From contig NZ_CP043342.1 of assembly GCF_003594935.2 (NCBI RefSeq), positions 2,480,001-2,544,000 of the forward strand: a stretch of 64,000 nt of DNA, in the 5' to 3' direction. The notes below the pieces were generated by a model. It saw only the letters and a program-made list of their open reading frames with translations. It ran no database searches and had not been told where the DNA came from. This document shows positions 9,449 to 19,145 of the stretch, one piece after another. The translations under genes were made by a program, and so were the position numbers. Within the stretch, counting starts at the first letter, position 1. The number at the start of each line of letters is the position of its first letter. The stretch is from Enterobacter huaxiensis. GTDB lineage: Bacteria; Pseudomonadota; Gammaproteobacteria; Enterobacterales; Enterobacteriaceae.

Positions 9449-10038
9449 AGCTGCTTACGCGCCAGCATCGTCGCAAAACGTAGCTTGATGCGGTTACCGT
9501 TCGCGTCGGTGCGGTGCAGCTCACCGACCTCTTCATTGTACTTGAGCAACGTCCAGCCTTCGTAGTAGTTGCTCAGTTCACCGCTTTTGAACGCAAACGG
9601 GAAGCCGACGGTGCACGGGTAATCCGGGGTATCCATCGCCGCAACGATCAGATTGTAGCCGCCCGGCTTCGTGCAGCGCTGCATATTGGCGATAAGGCCA
9701 GGGATGGTCTTCGCCTCCAGGAACATCATGACCACGGTGGAAAGGATAAAGTCATACTCACCGTCAAAGCTCAGGCTGTTCAGATCTTTAATCGCCGTCT
9801 GCAGGTTGCCGATCCCTTCTTCCGCCTTGATGCGCTCGATGTTGTCGATGCTCATCGGGTTTTTATCCCACGCCGTTACGTCAAAACCGTTGGCGGCCAG
9901 GTAGAGGCTGTTACGGCCATTGCCGCACCCGAGATCGAGCGTTTTGCCCGGCTTAACGATTTCCGCACTGTACAGCACCTCTGAGTGCGTGCGGGTCAGG
10001 CCATATTTCTCGGTGAAGTAGCTCTCATCAACAGTCAT
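9445..10038 (-). CDS. tehB: TehB, SAM-dependent tellurite methyltransferase
   Basis: The protein has 197 residues, as in E. coli TehB. The SAM-binding motif [15 protein letters not shown] lies near residue 37-50, and [17 protein letters not shown] and the C-terminal [11 protein letters not shown] are family hallmarks. It methylates tellurite and selenium compounds in the cytoplasm. The start overlaps the tehA stop by 4 bp (ATGA), with GAGG upstream, indicating translational coupling in a tehAB operon. It ends convergently with the PepT-like gene. Confidence 0.96.
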   Translation of the reverse strand: MTVDESYFTEKYGLTRTHSEVLYSAEIVKPGKTLDLGCGNGRNSLYLAANGFDVTAWDKNPMSIDNIERIKAEEGIGNLQTAIKDLNSLSFDGEYDFILSTVVMMFLEAKTIPGLIANMQRCTKPGGYNLIVAAMDTPDYPCTVGFPFAFKSGELSNYYEGWTLLKYNEEVGELHRTDANGNRIKLRFATMLARKQL

Positions 10039-11039
10039 TTTTTTTCCTCAGATTGCATAAGCAGTGCCTTATCAGTGCGCACCAGAAGTTTGCCCTGAAT
10101 CAGCAAGATAAACGTTCGCACCAGCAGCATCGCGATGATGAAACTGGTGAATATAAACAGGGGAATGGCAAGAGCATGAAAGAAGCCCGACGGGCTGCTC
10201 TGCCCCAGGTGTAAGCCCGTGGTCGCCAGCGCCGAGACGCCGAACGAGAAGCTCCAGAACGAGGCGTTGAACGGCTGCGACAAATACCACGGCATCAGGC
10301 GCAGCATAAACAGGAGCTGCAGCAGGCCGTAACCGAAGAGCATTTTAGCAAAGGTATCCGCCTCGCCACCGTTGACGCTAAGCCAGGCGCTGCAGGCCAC
10401 CAGCGCAGGGGCGAGCTGGATCCCGAGCGACGTTCTCAGTGCAGAAGGTAACTCCCCGGCGCTGCGCAGGCGCTGTAGGATGACCGGCTCAAGGCTGAGC
10501 CAGGAGAAGACCCCGGCCCCTAAAAACACCAGCCCCGCATCGTTGAACCCCAGCGCGCCGCAGGCCATGGCGCTGATAAAGTTATTCGCAACGGTCGGGA
10601 GATAGAGCCCCGGCGTGGTGGCTTCCTGTGGATGATTACCCCGCCACAGCCCGGCGCTTTGCCACGCAGAGTAGCCGAGCTGAATCACCACACCGATACC
10701 AAACAGCACCAGCGAAACCGGGCGGCACCACGGCACAAAGCCGATAGACACCAGCATCGTTGTGGCCGGAAAAAGACTGACAAAGCTGCTCATGACCGGA
10801 TGACGCATCTCGGCGATTACGCTATGCGGAAAGCGAACGGCGCGGGTGATAAAGGCCACCGTGAGCAGAAACCAGATCCCGACGGCAAGCGCCACAAGGC
10901 CCTCGCCGGGCCAGCGGGAAACGGGCCACAGGGTGCTGGCGTAACGCCACGCAAACCCCATGCCAATGGTGCCCAGCACCATGCCGAAGTAGCCTGCGGG
11001 CAAGTTAAGAACCTGTTGACGCTTGTTACTTTTATGCAT
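10035..11039 (-). CDS. tehA: TehA, tellurite resistance / SLAC1-family membrane channel
   Basis: The protein has 334 residues with ten predicted membrane helices. Family-typical stretches include [20 protein letters not shown] near the N-terminus, [17 protein letters not shown] and [17 protein letters not shown]. TehA is the bacterial homologue of the plant SLAC1 anion channel and gives tellurite resistance in high copy. It is the first gene of tehAB, sharing four bases with tehB. The N-terminus is a few residues longer than in E. coli (MHKSNKRQQ...), so a later start cannot be ruled out. Its upstream region, shared with ydcK, is AT-rich. Confidence 0.95.
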   Translation of the reverse strand: MHKSNKRQQVLNLPAGYFGMVLGTIGMGFAWRYASTLWPVSRWPGEGLVALAVGIWFLLTVAFITRAVRFPHSVIAEMRHPVMSSFVSLFPATTMLVSIGFVPWCRPVSLVLFGIGVVIQLGYSAWQSAGLWRGNHPQEATTPGLYLPTVANNFISAMACGALGFNDAGLVFLGAGVFSWLSLEPVILQRLRSAGELPSALRTSLGIQLAPALVACSAWLSVNGGEADTFAKMLFGYGLLQLLFMLRLMPWYLSQPFNASFWSFSFGVSALATTGLHLGQSSPSGFFHALAIPLFIFTSFIIAMLLVRTFILLIQGKLLVRTDKALLMQSEEKK

Positions 11040-11161
11040 TTATTTTAATTTTTAAAATGTATTTTAAATGCCATTTTAAGGCGTTTCCGCTGCGGATGCC
11101 AGCACTTCGAAATTCCCAAACTTTGCTACGTTTAGTTAAGGCGCTACTCAGGGATAACACG

Positions 11162-12142
11162 ATGAAAAAGTACCGACTCGGTGATGAAATGCGGCTCTGG
11201 CACTGGCAAACCGGAGAAACGAAATCCACCGCTACGCTACGGCAGATTATCGCCACGGCGGATTTTAACGACGTCACCAGCGGGACAAAAGGCGGCTGGG
11301 TAGAGGATGAGAGCACCCTCGCACAGGACGGCCACTGCTGGATCTACGACGAAAACAGCGTGGCGTTTGCCGGTGCCAGGATCTCCGGCAATGCGCGCCT
11401 CACCCAGCCCTGCGTGATAAGCCATGACGCCCGGGTTAGCGGCAGCTGCTGGCTTGACGCCGCTGAGGTGAGCCACGGCGCCGAAATATGTGACAACGTC
11501 ACGATTCAACAGTCCGCGATCCGCGGCGAGTGCCGCATCTCAGGCAATGCCCGCGTGCTTCACCGCAGCCAGGTCATTGCCGCCAAAGGGCTGACGCCCG
11601 ATCGCGAGCTGACGCTGAAAATTTATGGTAACGCAACGGTCTGTCAGTCCCGCGTGGTTCACCAGGCGCAAATCTACGGCAACGCCATGGTCAGCTACGC
11701 GTTTATTGAGCATCGCGCTGAGGTGTTCGATAACGCCATCCTTGACGGTAACGAAACGAATAACGTCTGGGTCTGCGACTGCGCAAAGGTCTACGGCAAC
11801 GCGCGCTTGATTGCGGGCCAGGAGGAAGACGCCATCCCCACCCTGCGCTACAGCTCTCAGGTGGCGGAAAACGCCGTTGTTGAAGGTAACTGCGTGATTA
11901 AACACCACGTGCTGATTGGCGGCGAGGCGTGGCTGCGCGGCGGGCCAATTCTGGTTGACGACCGGGTGGTGATCCAGGGCCGCGTGCGCATCAGCGGCGA
12001 TGTGCTGATCGAGCATCGAATTGAAATAACTGACGATGCCGTCATCGAAGCCTTTGCCGGAGAGAGCATTCACATAAGAGGAGAAAAGGTGATTAACGGC
12101 AGCCAGCGCATTACCCGAACGCCCCTGCTGGGCGCGCTATAG
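11162..12142 (+). CDS. ydcK: YdcK, left-handed beta-helix (hexapeptide-like) protein
   Basis: The protein has 326 residues, the same length as E. coli YdcK. It contains many repeats of the type GNARL / DNVTI / GNAMV expected of a left-handed beta-helix, from about residue 50 to the end. Conserved blocks include GGWVEDE, DGHCWIYDENSVAFAG, TLRYSSQVAENAVVEGNC and the end KVINGSQRITRTPLLG. No enzymatic activity is established. The start at 11162 is chosen by similarity and the preceding AGGGATAACACG; the open frame upstream crosses the tehA promoter region. The end overlaps rimL by 6 bp, convergently. Confidence 0.93.
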   Translation: MKKYRLGDEMRLWHWQTGETKSTATLRQIIATADFNDVTSGTKGGWVEDESTLAQDGHCWIYDENSVAFAGARISGNARLTQPCVISHDARVSGSCWLDAAEVSHGAEICDNVTIQQSAIRGECRISGNARVLHRSQVIAAKGLTPDRELTLKIYGNATVCQSRVVHQAQIYGNAMVSYAFIEHRAEVFDNAILDGNETNNVWVCDCAKVYGNARLIAGQEEDAIPTLRYSSQVAENAVVEGNCVIKHHVLIGGEAWLRGGPILVDDRVVIQGRVRISGDVLIEHRIEITDDAVIEAFAGESIHIRGEKVINGSQRITRTPLLGAL

Positions 12143-12676
12143 CGGGAAGAGTCTGGCGTAGGTATTGACGTCGTCAAAGCGGCCATTCAGGTATTCAGCT
12201 TCGCGCAGACACCCTTCCAGCTGGAAGCCGTTTCTCTGCGCCACCTGATTGCTGCTGAGGTTATCCACGCGGCACTTGATCACAAAACGACGAACCTCAC
12301 CGCGCTCGGCGTAGTAGCGCATAAAGGCCTGCAGCGCCTGTGACAGAATGCCCTGCCCCTGACGGCTTTCATCCAGCCAGTAGCCGATATAGCCCGTTTT
12401 GTTCGCGGGCTCAATGGCATTGAAGGAGAGCACGCCGGCTAACGCCGCATCGTAAAAAATCAGGAACATTTTGGCGTAGCCACGCTGGTGGAGCATCTGG
12501 TTGCTCTGCACGTTACGCCGCGTGTCTTCTTCGCTACCCGCGTGCTGCGCCCAGTCAAAGGCGGTTTGCAGAAAGATTTTATTTTTAATGACGAGGTTGT
12601 GCAGTTCGCCGGTGTAGCGCTCTTCGACGGCGCGCAGTTCGATGTGCTGAGTAACGGGGATGATTTCTGACGACAT
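12137..12676 (-). CDS. rimL: RimL, ribosomal protein L7/L12 N-terminal acetyltransferase
   Basis: The protein has 179 residues, a GNAT-fold acetyltransferase matching E. coli RimL. The acetyl-CoA loop region appears as DESRQGQGILSQALQA near residues 101-116, followed by KCRVDNLSSNQVAQRNGF. RimL acetylates the N-terminal serine of L12 to make L7. The ATG at 12676 is preceded by GAGAGG, so an upstream in-frame ATG at 12688 is less likely. The E. coli neighbour ydcH is missing: the spacer to opgD holds only a REP pair. Confidence 0.93.
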   Translation of the reverse strand: MSSEIIPVTQHIELRAVEERYTGELHNLVIKNKIFLQTAFDWAQHAGSEEDTRRNVQSNQMLHQRGYAKMFLIFYDAALAGVLSFNAIEPANKTGYIGYWLDESRQGQGILSQALQAFMRYYAERGEVRRFVIKCRVDNLSSNQVAQRNGFQLEGCLREAEYLNGRFDDVNTYARLFPL

Positions 12677-12690
12677 GGTGCCTCTCAATT

Positions 12691-12767
12691 GCCGGGTGGC
12701 GGCTTCGCCTTACCCGGCCTGCTCTGGACGCATTTGCAGGCCGGCTAAGCGTTAGCGCCACCCGGCA
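12691..12767. repeat. REP/BIME element between rimL and opgD
   Basis: Two REP-type imperfect palindromes face each other: GCCGGGTGGCGGCTTCGCCT with TACCCGGCC (12691-12719), and GCCGGCTAAGCG with GCGCCACCCGGCA (12739-12767). This is the common enterobacterial intergenic REP pair. It takes the place where E. coli has ydcH. Confidence 0.85.
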
Positions 12768-12781
12768 CAATCCCACAAGGA

Positions 12782-14437
12782 CTAACGCATTACCCGGTCG
12801 TCAACGTAATTACGCTTGTCCGGCGCCGGCGGGAAATACTGATACAGCCAGGTTTCACTGATGGCATCACCCTGACAGCGCAGGAACAGGCGCATATCCA
12901 CCGGTTCCGTTGAATCAGACGTAGGATACCAGTCGAACAGGATGCGATACCCGTCAAACGGCTCAACGTAGAGGATCTCAACCTGCTTCGCTTCCCCGCT
13001 TGAGAGGGTGATCACCGGTTCAATCCCTTTCGGTGCAGCCGCTTTCAAATCGCCGCCGACGAAGTCGATAGCGAAGCGACGCGCCCACACTTTCGGATAG
13101 TTTTCACCCGGCGCCCAGCCTTCCGGGAACCCGCCCATGCCGGTACGGGTGGCGAAGACGTTGGCCAGCGGTGAACGCACCGGCGGCTGCGCGCTCCAGT
13201 AAAGGCGGTATTTGAAATCGAGCTCATCGCCCGCCTCCACCGTCTTCTCTGGCTGCCAGAAGCAGACTACGTTATCGAGCGTTTCCCCCGTTGTCGGGAT
13301 CTCCATCAGCCCGACGGAGCCTTTACCCCAGTTATTGCGCGGCTCAACCCACAGGCTCGGGCGCTTATTATACCAGCCCATGATGTCCTGATAGTGGGAG
13401 AAATCGCGATCGAGCTGCAGCAGACCAAAGCCTTTCGGGTTCTTGTCCACAAAGGCGTTGAACTGCAGCTTCTGCGGGTTATTCAGCGGACGGCAAATCC
13501 ACTCGCCGTTACCGCGCCACATGGCAAGGCGGTCAGAGTCATGAATTTGCGGATGAATGGTGTCGCACATGCGGCGCTCGTTGTTGCCGCAGCTGAACAT
13601 GCTGGTCATCGGCGCGATGCCCAGCTGCTTAATGTCTTTACGCGCGTAGAGGTGATTTTCAACATCCATGATCACCTGGCTCTTTTCGCAGTGGATCACG
13701 AACTTATAGGCACCGGTGATGCTTGGGCTGTCGAGCAGCGTGTAAACTGTAAAGGTGGTGTCGCCGGGCTTAACGGTCTCGAACCAGAACGCGGTGAAGT
13801 CCGGGAACTCTTCCGGCGTATCCGTAAAGGTATCCACCGCCAGGCCACGGGCGGAGAGCCCGTACTGGTAAGTATCATCGACCGCGCGGAAGTAGCTCGC
13901 CCCCAGGAACGAAACAATATCGCGACGCGCCAGTTCAGGCGCCTTAAAGGCGCGGAAGCCGGCGAAACCGAGATCGCTTTGCCCTTCCAGCTGTTTCGTA
14001 TCCACACCCGTGTCGCCGTAGCTGAACAGCTCGGGGCGGAAGTGGATTTCACGCGCGAGAGACGTTGCCTGATCCAGTGAGAACATCCGCACGCGGCGAC
14101 GGAAACCCATTCCCATATGGAAGAACTGCACGTCCAGCTGACGGCCTTCAACGTTATTCCACAGCGACTGCTTCTCATCGTACCGAATGGCGTTATAGGC
14201 CTGCGGCGTCATGGTCGCCAGCGTTTCCGGCAGCGGACGCGGCGCACCGCCCCAGGGGGTTTTCGCCATGTCATGGGCCATGGACTGCAGCACGGAGAAG
14301 TCAAAACGACGGCTCTGGCCGTCGGCAATGTCAGAGTCTGCAGCGTAAGCCGCTTTGGAGAACAGTGAAGCAAGGCCAGAAGTGCCGCTCAGGGCAGCCA
14401 TGGCCAGCGAGCCTTTTAGAAAACGTCTGCGATTCAT
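12782..14437 (-). CDS. opgD: OpgD (MdoD), periplasmic glucan biosynthesis protein
   Basis: The protein has 551 residues, identical in length to E. coli OpgD and very similar throughout (for example [19 protein letters not shown] and [20 protein letters not shown]). It acts in the periplasm on osmoregulated periplasmic glucans, shaping the linear backbone. The N-terminus [18 protein letters not shown] is a Tat signal with the twin arginines at residues 3-4, ending near AYA. The start at 14437 is fixed by this signal. The spacer upstream (14438-14634) has no other gene and probably carries its promoter. Confidence 0.96.
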   Translation of the reverse strand: MNRRRFLKGSLAMAALSGTSGLASLFSKAAYAADSDIADGQSRRFDFSVLQSMAHDMAKTPWGGAPRPLPETLATMTPQAYNAIRYDEKQSLWNNVEGRQLDVQFFHMGMGFRRRVRMFSLDQATSLAREIHFRPELFSYGDTGVDTKQLEGQSDLGFAGFRAFKAPELARRDIVSFLGASYFRAVDDTYQYGLSARGLAVDTFTDTPEEFPDFTAFWFETVKPGDTTFTVYTLLDSPSITGAYKFVIHCEKSQVIMDVENHLYARKDIKQLGIAPMTSMFSCGNNERRMCDTIHPQIHDSDRLAMWRGNGEWICRPLNNPQKLQFNAFVDKNPKGFGLLQLDRDFSHYQDIMGWYNKRPSLWVEPRNNWGKGSVGLMEIPTTGETLDNVVCFWQPEKTVEAGDELDFKYRLYWSAQPPVRSPLANVFATRTGMGGFPEGWAPGENYPKVWARRFAIDFVGGDLKAAAPKGIEPVITLSSGEAKQVEILYVEPFDGYRILFDWYPTSDSTEPVDMRLFLRCQGDAISETWLYQYFPPAPDKRNYVDDRVMR

Positions 14438-14634
14438 GCCTGAGAAAACGTCCTTATGGTCGTGTGAATGAGTTTCGCACTCGGCGAAACGACGGCAGGA
14501 AAGAACGCACAGCCTAAACAAAAATGGTTAAGAATCCAATTGTTGGCCGGTGAATATATGCACAAAGTGAGAAATATTTTCTGTCGACCGGAACGGCCTG
14601 AAAGTGGTGTAAAAAACAGTAAAAGCGCGTGTAT

Positions 14635-14668
14635 AAAAATGCCCCGTCATGACATCAGCTGACGGGGC
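14635..14668 (-). terminator. Terminator of the aminotransferase/binding-protein operon
   Basis: GCCCCGTCA (14641-14649) pairs perfectly with TGACGGGGC (14660-14668). On the minus strand the stem is followed by ATTTTTATA, directly after the binding-protein stop. Confidence 0.87.
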
Positions 14669-14680
14669 TAAACGAGGCGG

Positions 14681-15454
14681 TTATTTTACGCTGACATCGA
14701 TACCCGGAAAGTACTTATCAGCGAGTTTTGCGATCGTGCCATCGGCACGGACTTTATCTATTGCGGCGTTAAGCTGCTTTTGGGTGGCCTCATCCCCTTT
14801 GCGCAGCCCGAAGCCGATACCGCTGCCGAGGATCGTGTCGTCAGACACCGGTTTGCCGATAAAGCCAAACCCTTTACCCTGCGGCTTGCTCAGGAAACCC
14901 GCCTGCCCGGCCGCGGACATGACCAGCGAGGCGTCGATACGGCCATTCAGCAAATCTCCCCACGCCATATTCTGATCTTTATAAGACACCACGGTGACAC
15001 CGTGTTTTTCCCAGTGCTCTTTGGCATAGGTTTCCTGAATGGAGCCCTGCAGCACGCCAATGGTTTTTCCCTTCAGCCCTTCAGGCCTCGTATCGACCGC
15101 CGTGCCGGCTTTGCCCACTAGCTGCGACGGAATGCGGTAAATCGGCTGCGTAAAATCAATGCTTTTTCGGCGCTGCTCGGTGATGTTCATCGCCGAATTA
15201 ATGGCATCGAATTTCTTCGCGACCAGGCCCGGGATCAGGGCATCAAACGACGTTTCGACCCAGCTGCACTTCAGCGCTGCCGCTTTACAGATAGCATTGC
15301 CCAGCTCAACGTCGAACCCTTCCAGCTCGCCAGACGCGTTACGGCTTTCAAACGGCGGATATTCCGCTTCGAGGCCGTAGCGTAGCTCGGTGGCGGCGAA
15401 GGAAGAAAACGTACACAGCAATCCCATGCCGACAATCAACGCGCGTAATTTCAT
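14681..15454 (-). CDS. Polar amino-acid ABC transporter periplasmic binding protein (SBP family 3)
   Basis: The protein has 257 residues with a signal peptide ending in SFA; the mature chain starts ATELRYGLEAEYPPFES, typical of HisJ/ArgT/GlnH-type proteins. Family motifs include GFDVELGNAIC, DALIPGLVAKKFDAI and MNITEQRRKSIDFTQPIY. The ATG at 15454 has GGAGTATGAG upstream. It follows the aminotransferase gene by 31 bp on the same strand and is closed by a strong terminator, so the two form an operon. No permease or ATPase gene is nearby; it may use a transporter encoded elsewhere. The bound amino acid cannot be deduced. Confidence 0.9.
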   Translation of the reverse strand: MKLRALIVGMGLLCTFSSFAATELRYGLEAEYPPFESRNASGELEGFDVELGNAICKAAALKCSWVETSFDALIPGLVAKKFDAINSAMNITEQRRKSIDFTQPIYRIPSQLVGKAGTAVDTRPEGLKGKTIGVLQGSIQETYAKEHWEKHGVTVVSYKDQNMAWGDLLNGRIDASLVMSAAGQAGFLSKPQGKGFGFIGKPVSDDTILGSGIGFGLRKGDEATQKQLNAAIDKVRADGTIAKLADKYFPGIDVSVK

Positions 15455-15485
15455 CTCATACTCCTCAGAACCTGGTGGGATAGGC

Positions 15486-16655
15486 TCAGCGTGGTTTGAC
15501 CCGACACAGGGCCTGGGCACCTGCCCGTAACGTTGCCTCATCTTTCGCAAAAGAGAGACGAATCAATTTATTATCCGTGCCGTCAGCGTAAAACGCCGAA
15601 AGCGGGATGGTGGCAACACCGCACTCAACGATCAGTCGTTTCACCATCTCGCTGTCGCTTTCGTCGCTGAAATGGCTGTAATCCGCCAGCAGGAAGAACG
15701 AGCCCGCGCTGGGCAACAGCTTAAACGGTGATTCCGCCAGCAAACTTTGCAGCAGATCGCGCTTGCGCTGATAAAACGGCGCCAGCGAGAGCCAGGTCTG
15801 CGGGTCGGTCATGTGTTCGGCAAAGGCATGCTGCATAGGGGTATCGGCAGAAAACATCAAAAATTGATGGACCTTGCAAATCTCATCCATCAGCGGCGCG
15901 GGCGCAACGCAGTAGCCCACGCGCCAGCCGGTCACGTGATAAGTTTTTCCGAAAGAAGAGATGATGACGCTTCGCTCCGCCAGCTGCGGGTGCGTGGCCA
16001 TGCCGTGGTGCGGCTCGCCGTCGAAAACCACGTGCTCATACACTTCGTCAGACAAAATAATGATATCGGTATTGCGGGTCAGCGCCGCAAGCTGCTGCAG
16101 ATCGCTCGCAGAGAAGACCTGTCCGCTCGGGTTATGCGGCGTATTAACAATTATCATGCGCGTTTTGGGGGTAATTGCCGCACGCACTTCATCCCAGTTT
16201 ACGGCAAAATCCGGCACCGTTAGCTTTATGGCAACAGGCGTTGCCCCCTGCAGGCGCACAATCGGCGCGTAGCTGTCAAACGACGGCTCGAAGTAGATAA
16301 CCTCATCCCCGGGATGCACCAGCCCGCTAATGGCGGAATAGAGCCCTTCGCTGGCGCTCGCCGTGATAAGAACTTCATCGTCGGGGTCATACTGCGTGCC
16401 ATAGAGCGCGGCAATTTTCTCCGCAATGCGCGCCTTCAGGGGCTGCAGGCCGGTCATCGCCGCATACTGATTATGACCCGCCTCCATCGCGCGGGTCACC
16501 CCGGCGACAAGTTTGGGATCGCAGGAAAAATTCGGCGCGCCCTGAGAAAGGTTAATGGCGTTATGCTGGGCAGAAAGCTGGCCGATAACGGTAAAGATGG
16601 TGGTGCCCACGTCAGGTAATTTCGAACGGGTTTGCACCGGGGTTTTCAAAGTCAT
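15486..16655 (-). CDS. Class I/II PLP aminotransferase, YbdL-like (methionine/kynurenine type)
   Basis: The protein has 389 residues of fold-type I. Motifs include NLSQGAPNF, NQYAAMTGLQPL, NTPHNPSG, LSDEVYEH and the PLP lysine motif SSFGKTYHVTGWRVGYCVAPAP (Lys about 238). The best recalled match is E. coli YbdL, a methionine-oxo-acid transaminase, but it is clearly a paralogue. AAGGGA precedes the ATG at 16655. It is the first gene of an operon with an amino-acid-binding protein and is divergent from a LysR gene, so amino-acid uptake and deamination under LysR control is inferred. Confidence 0.87.
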   Translation of the reverse strand: MTLKTPVQTRSKLPDVGTTIFTVIGQLSAQHNAINLSQGAPNFSCDPKLVAGVTRAMEAGHNQYAAMTGLQPLKARIAEKIAALYGTQYDPDDEVLITASASEGLYSAISGLVHPGDEVIYFEPSFDSYAPIVRLQGATPVAIKLTVPDFAVNWDEVRAAITPKTRMIIVNTPHNPSGQVFSASDLQQLAALTRNTDIIILSDEVYEHVVFDGEPHHGMATHPQLAERSVIISSFGKTYHVTGWRVGYCVAPAPLMDEICKVHQFLMFSADTPMQHAFAEHMTDPQTWLSLAPFYQRKRDLLQSLLAESPFKLLPSAGSFFLLADYSHFSDESDSEMVKRLIVECGVATIPLSAFYADGTDNKLIRLSFAKDEATLRAGAQALCRVKPR

Positions 16656-16768
16656 CGTCTATCCCTTCTCATGGTCATTGCATAACTATTCAAACAATAA
16701 CTCCGTTGCCGGGACAATCGAATTGTTGTCATAATAGCCATGAGAAAAACGCATAGCTGAGGTGGTTT

Positions 16769-17611
16769 ATGTCGCGCCGTTCATTCCCGCTCAATTCCGT
16801 TGACGCCTTTTTGGTTACCGCGCGTCATCTCAACCTCACGCATGCTGCCGGGGAGCTGTGCCTGACCCAGGGTGCGGTGAGCCGCAAAATTGCCTCGCTG
16901 GAAGCGTGGTTTGGTTTTCCCCTGTTTGAGCGCCACGCGCGCGGACTGCGCCTCTCGCCTCAGGGCAGCGCCCTGCTTCCCGAGCTGCAGTCCGCTTTCG
17001 AACAGCTGCTGACGGTTGCCGACCGGGCCAGGACGCATCAAACCGTCATTCGCCTGAAGGCCCCTACCTGCGCCATGCGCTGGCTTGTCCCGCGTCTGCT
17101 GCAGGTAGAGCGGGAGCAGCCCGACCTGCAAATTGCGCTAACCACAACGACCGACCACAACGTCAATTTTAAAACCGAGTCTTACGACGCCGCCATCGTG
17201 TTTGGCACCCATATGAGCGCGGGGGATTTGCTGTTCGAGGAGGCCCTCACGCCGGTCATCAGCCCTGTGCGGGCGGGCGCCGAGCTGGCGTCGCTGACCT
17301 TCCTCCACCCCACGCGAGACAAAACGGACTGGTCGCTGTGGTTAACTCAACGGGCGCTTCCGGCACAAGCTATGCTCAAAAATCAACACTTCGATACGAT
17401 GGATCTGGCAATAACGGCCGCTATACAGGGGCTGGGCGTGGCCATCGCCGATGAGACGCTGGTGGAGGAAGATATCCGCGCCGGTCGTCTGGCGCGGCCT
17501 TATGAAACAAGCATTAAGACCGGTGCGAGCTACCGTCTGGTGTTGCGCGAATCACCCGGGGCTGAGAACGGGCTCGCGGTGTTTCGCGCGTGTCTGCTCA
17601 GTCGAGGCTAA
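16769..17611 (+). CDS. LysR-family regulator (GcvA-like)
   Basis: The protein has 280 residues. The N-terminal winged HTH (about 6-65) reads NSVDAFLVTARHLNLTHAAG and LTQGAVSRKIASLE, which is the LysR/GcvA type. A substrate-binding domain follows. It is divergent from the aminotransferase/binding-protein operon across a 113-bp spacer, which is the usual layout for a LysR regulator and its target. AGGTGG lies before the ATG. The effector may be the amino acid handled by that operon; this is inference. Its end overlaps the carboxylesterase end by 14 bp, convergently. Confidence 0.87.
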   Translation: MSRRSFPLNSVDAFLVTARHLNLTHAAGELCLTQGAVSRKIASLEAWFGFPLFERHARGLRLSPQGSALLPELQSAFEQLLTVADRARTHQTVIRLKAPTCAMRWLVPRLLQVEREQPDLQIALTTTTDHNVNFKTESYDAAIVFGTHMSAGDLLFEEALTPVISPVRAGAELASLTFLHPTRDKTDWSLWLTQRALPAQAMLKNQHFDTMDLAITAAIQGLGVAIADETLVEEDIRAGRLARPYETSIKTGASYRLVLRESPGAENGLAVFRACLLSRG

Positions 17612-19103
17612 CGTGGTGCTTCATCACCCGCTTAAAGAGGCTCATGCGGGCGCGCATAAAGCGGTTTTCAAGCCTGAAACCTGCATGTTTATTCACTCCG
17701 ATACGTAGCAGCACGTCGCGGCCTTTACGACAGGCGGGCCAGCGTACGGGGCCGGGCAAGCTGTCGCGCGCTCCGGCCTCCCGCGCGAAGCTTGCCCAGT
17801 AATCGGCCACCTGAGCCGAAAACTGCAGGTCGCGTTCGTTCACGTAGCGGCGCGACGGCTCAACCTGCCCAAGCGTATCAAAGACGTAGGGTACCTCGTT
17901 TCCGTGCCAGGCCCCGTTGATGTACGTGGCGTGCTCCGCCTCTGCGACATAATCAAACCAGTAGCGCCAGCACGGCGCGCCGACTCGCTGCTGCGCCTGC
18001 ATCACCACATATCCCATCGTCGTAAAAGCCATATCGCGGCACACCTGCCTGCCCAGCTCTTCATCGCCCTTCACGCCGGGATAAAGCAGCTTAATCAGCC
18101 CGAGGCCAAAGCGCCGCTCGCGCCGAAGTTTTTGGATCTGCCCGGCAAGATCCACGCCAAATACGCCCATCACGCTGGCTTCATCGCTGTTTGAACCGAT
18201 CATCACCGGCACGGGGTGCTGACGGGCGGCAAAGAACACATCGAGCATCGCTTCCGGCAGAACGCAGTCTCCCACGACGGGCGCAGGCGCGATATTCAGC
18301 GGCGCCGCGAGCGGCCAGAAGGCGTCAGCCGGGATGGCCCGAAGCTGGTCTGCAGTGGCATTCTCTAAGCCAAAATGACGCGATAACGCTTCCCCTTTTT
18401 CCAGCGCCTGCGCTCGCGGCGTGTCCGGCAACGTATAGCCGCTCTGGATAATCGCCTTGTGAAATAGCCCGCCGGCCAGAGGAGAAGCAAGCAGCGAGAG
18501 GACGCTGCGCGCGCCCGCGGACTCGCCAAACAGCGTGATGCTGTCGGGATCGCCCCCAAATGCGGCGATGTTGTCGCGCACCCAGTTAAGGGCCGCGATT
18601 TGGTCAAGCAGTGCAAAATTATGCACGACCCGATCCTCTTCCCCTTCCAGAGCCGGGTGGGCAAAAAAGCCGAGGTGGCCAAGGCGGTAGTTGATCGTGA
18701 CAACAACCACATCACGCTTTGCCAGCGCCCTGCCGTTATAGGGCGGAAGCCCGCCCGCGCCGAGGGTGAACCCCCCGCCGTGAAGCCAGACCATTACCGG
18801 TAGCGGCGTCGCGCGAGACGCGGGAGACCAGACGTTCAGATAAAGACAATCCTCAGAAAACTGGCCGGGATCGCCCCCGCCCAGCTCCTGACAGTATTCG
18901 CTGCTTTGCCAGCTGGAGGGGGAAAACGCCGTCGCCTGGCGCACGCCTTCCCAGCGTTCCGGGGGACGAGGCGAACGCCAGCGCCACGCGCCAACCGGCG
19001 GTGACGCATAGGGGATGCCGCACCAGACATGAACGTTGTCGTCGGTAAAACCAATAAGTGCGCCCTGGCGCGTTTCAACCACTGGGGCGGAGGGATTTTG
19101 CAT
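17598..19103 (-). CDS. Type B carboxylesterase (alpha/beta hydrolase)
   Basis: The protein has 501 residues. The nucleophile elbow FGESAGARSVLSLL places the catalytic Ser near residue 194, the oxyanion hole HGGGFTLGAG lies near residue 111, and the probable catalytic His is in the AWHGNEVPYVFDTLG motif near residue 406. Early blocks GIPYASPPVGAWRW and EDCLYLNVW are type-B hallmarks. No signal peptide is seen, so it is probably cytoplasmic. GAAGG precedes the ATG. Substrate unknown. The gene lies 42 bp downstream of ydcJ on the same strand and may be cotranscribed with it. Confidence 0.87.
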   Translation of the reverse strand: MQNPSAPVVETRQGALIGFTDDNVHVWCGIPYASPPVGAWRWRSPRPPERWEGVRQATAFSPSSWQSSEYCQELGGGDPGQFSEDCLYLNVWSPASRATPLPVMVWLHGGGFTLGAGGLPPYNGRALAKRDVVVVTINYRLGHLGFFAHPALEGEEDRVVHNFALLDQIAALNWVRDNIAAFGGDPDSITLFGESAGARSVLSLLASPLAGGLFHKAIIQSGYTLPDTPRAQALEKGEALSRHFGLENATADQLRAIPADAFWPLAAPLNIAPAPVVGDCVLPEAMLDVFFAARQHPVPVMIGSNSDEASVMGVFGVDLAGQIQKLRRERRFGLGLIKLLYPGVKGDEELGRQVCRDMAFTTMGYVVMQAQQRVGAPCWRYWFDYVAEAEHATYINGAWHGNEVPYVFDTLGQVEPSRRYVNERDLQFSAQVADYWASFAREAGARDSLPGPVRWPACRKGRDVLLRIGVNKHAGFRLENRFMRARMSLFKRVMKHHVSLD

Positions 19104-19145
19104 ATCAACCTTCTTTTTCCATCACACCCCTGCAGGGTAACGATT

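Noticed and set aside
12700..12781. A place for ydcH between rimL and opgD
   Set aside because: The spacer is only about 105 bp and is filled by a REP pair; no ydcH-like frame exists on either strand.
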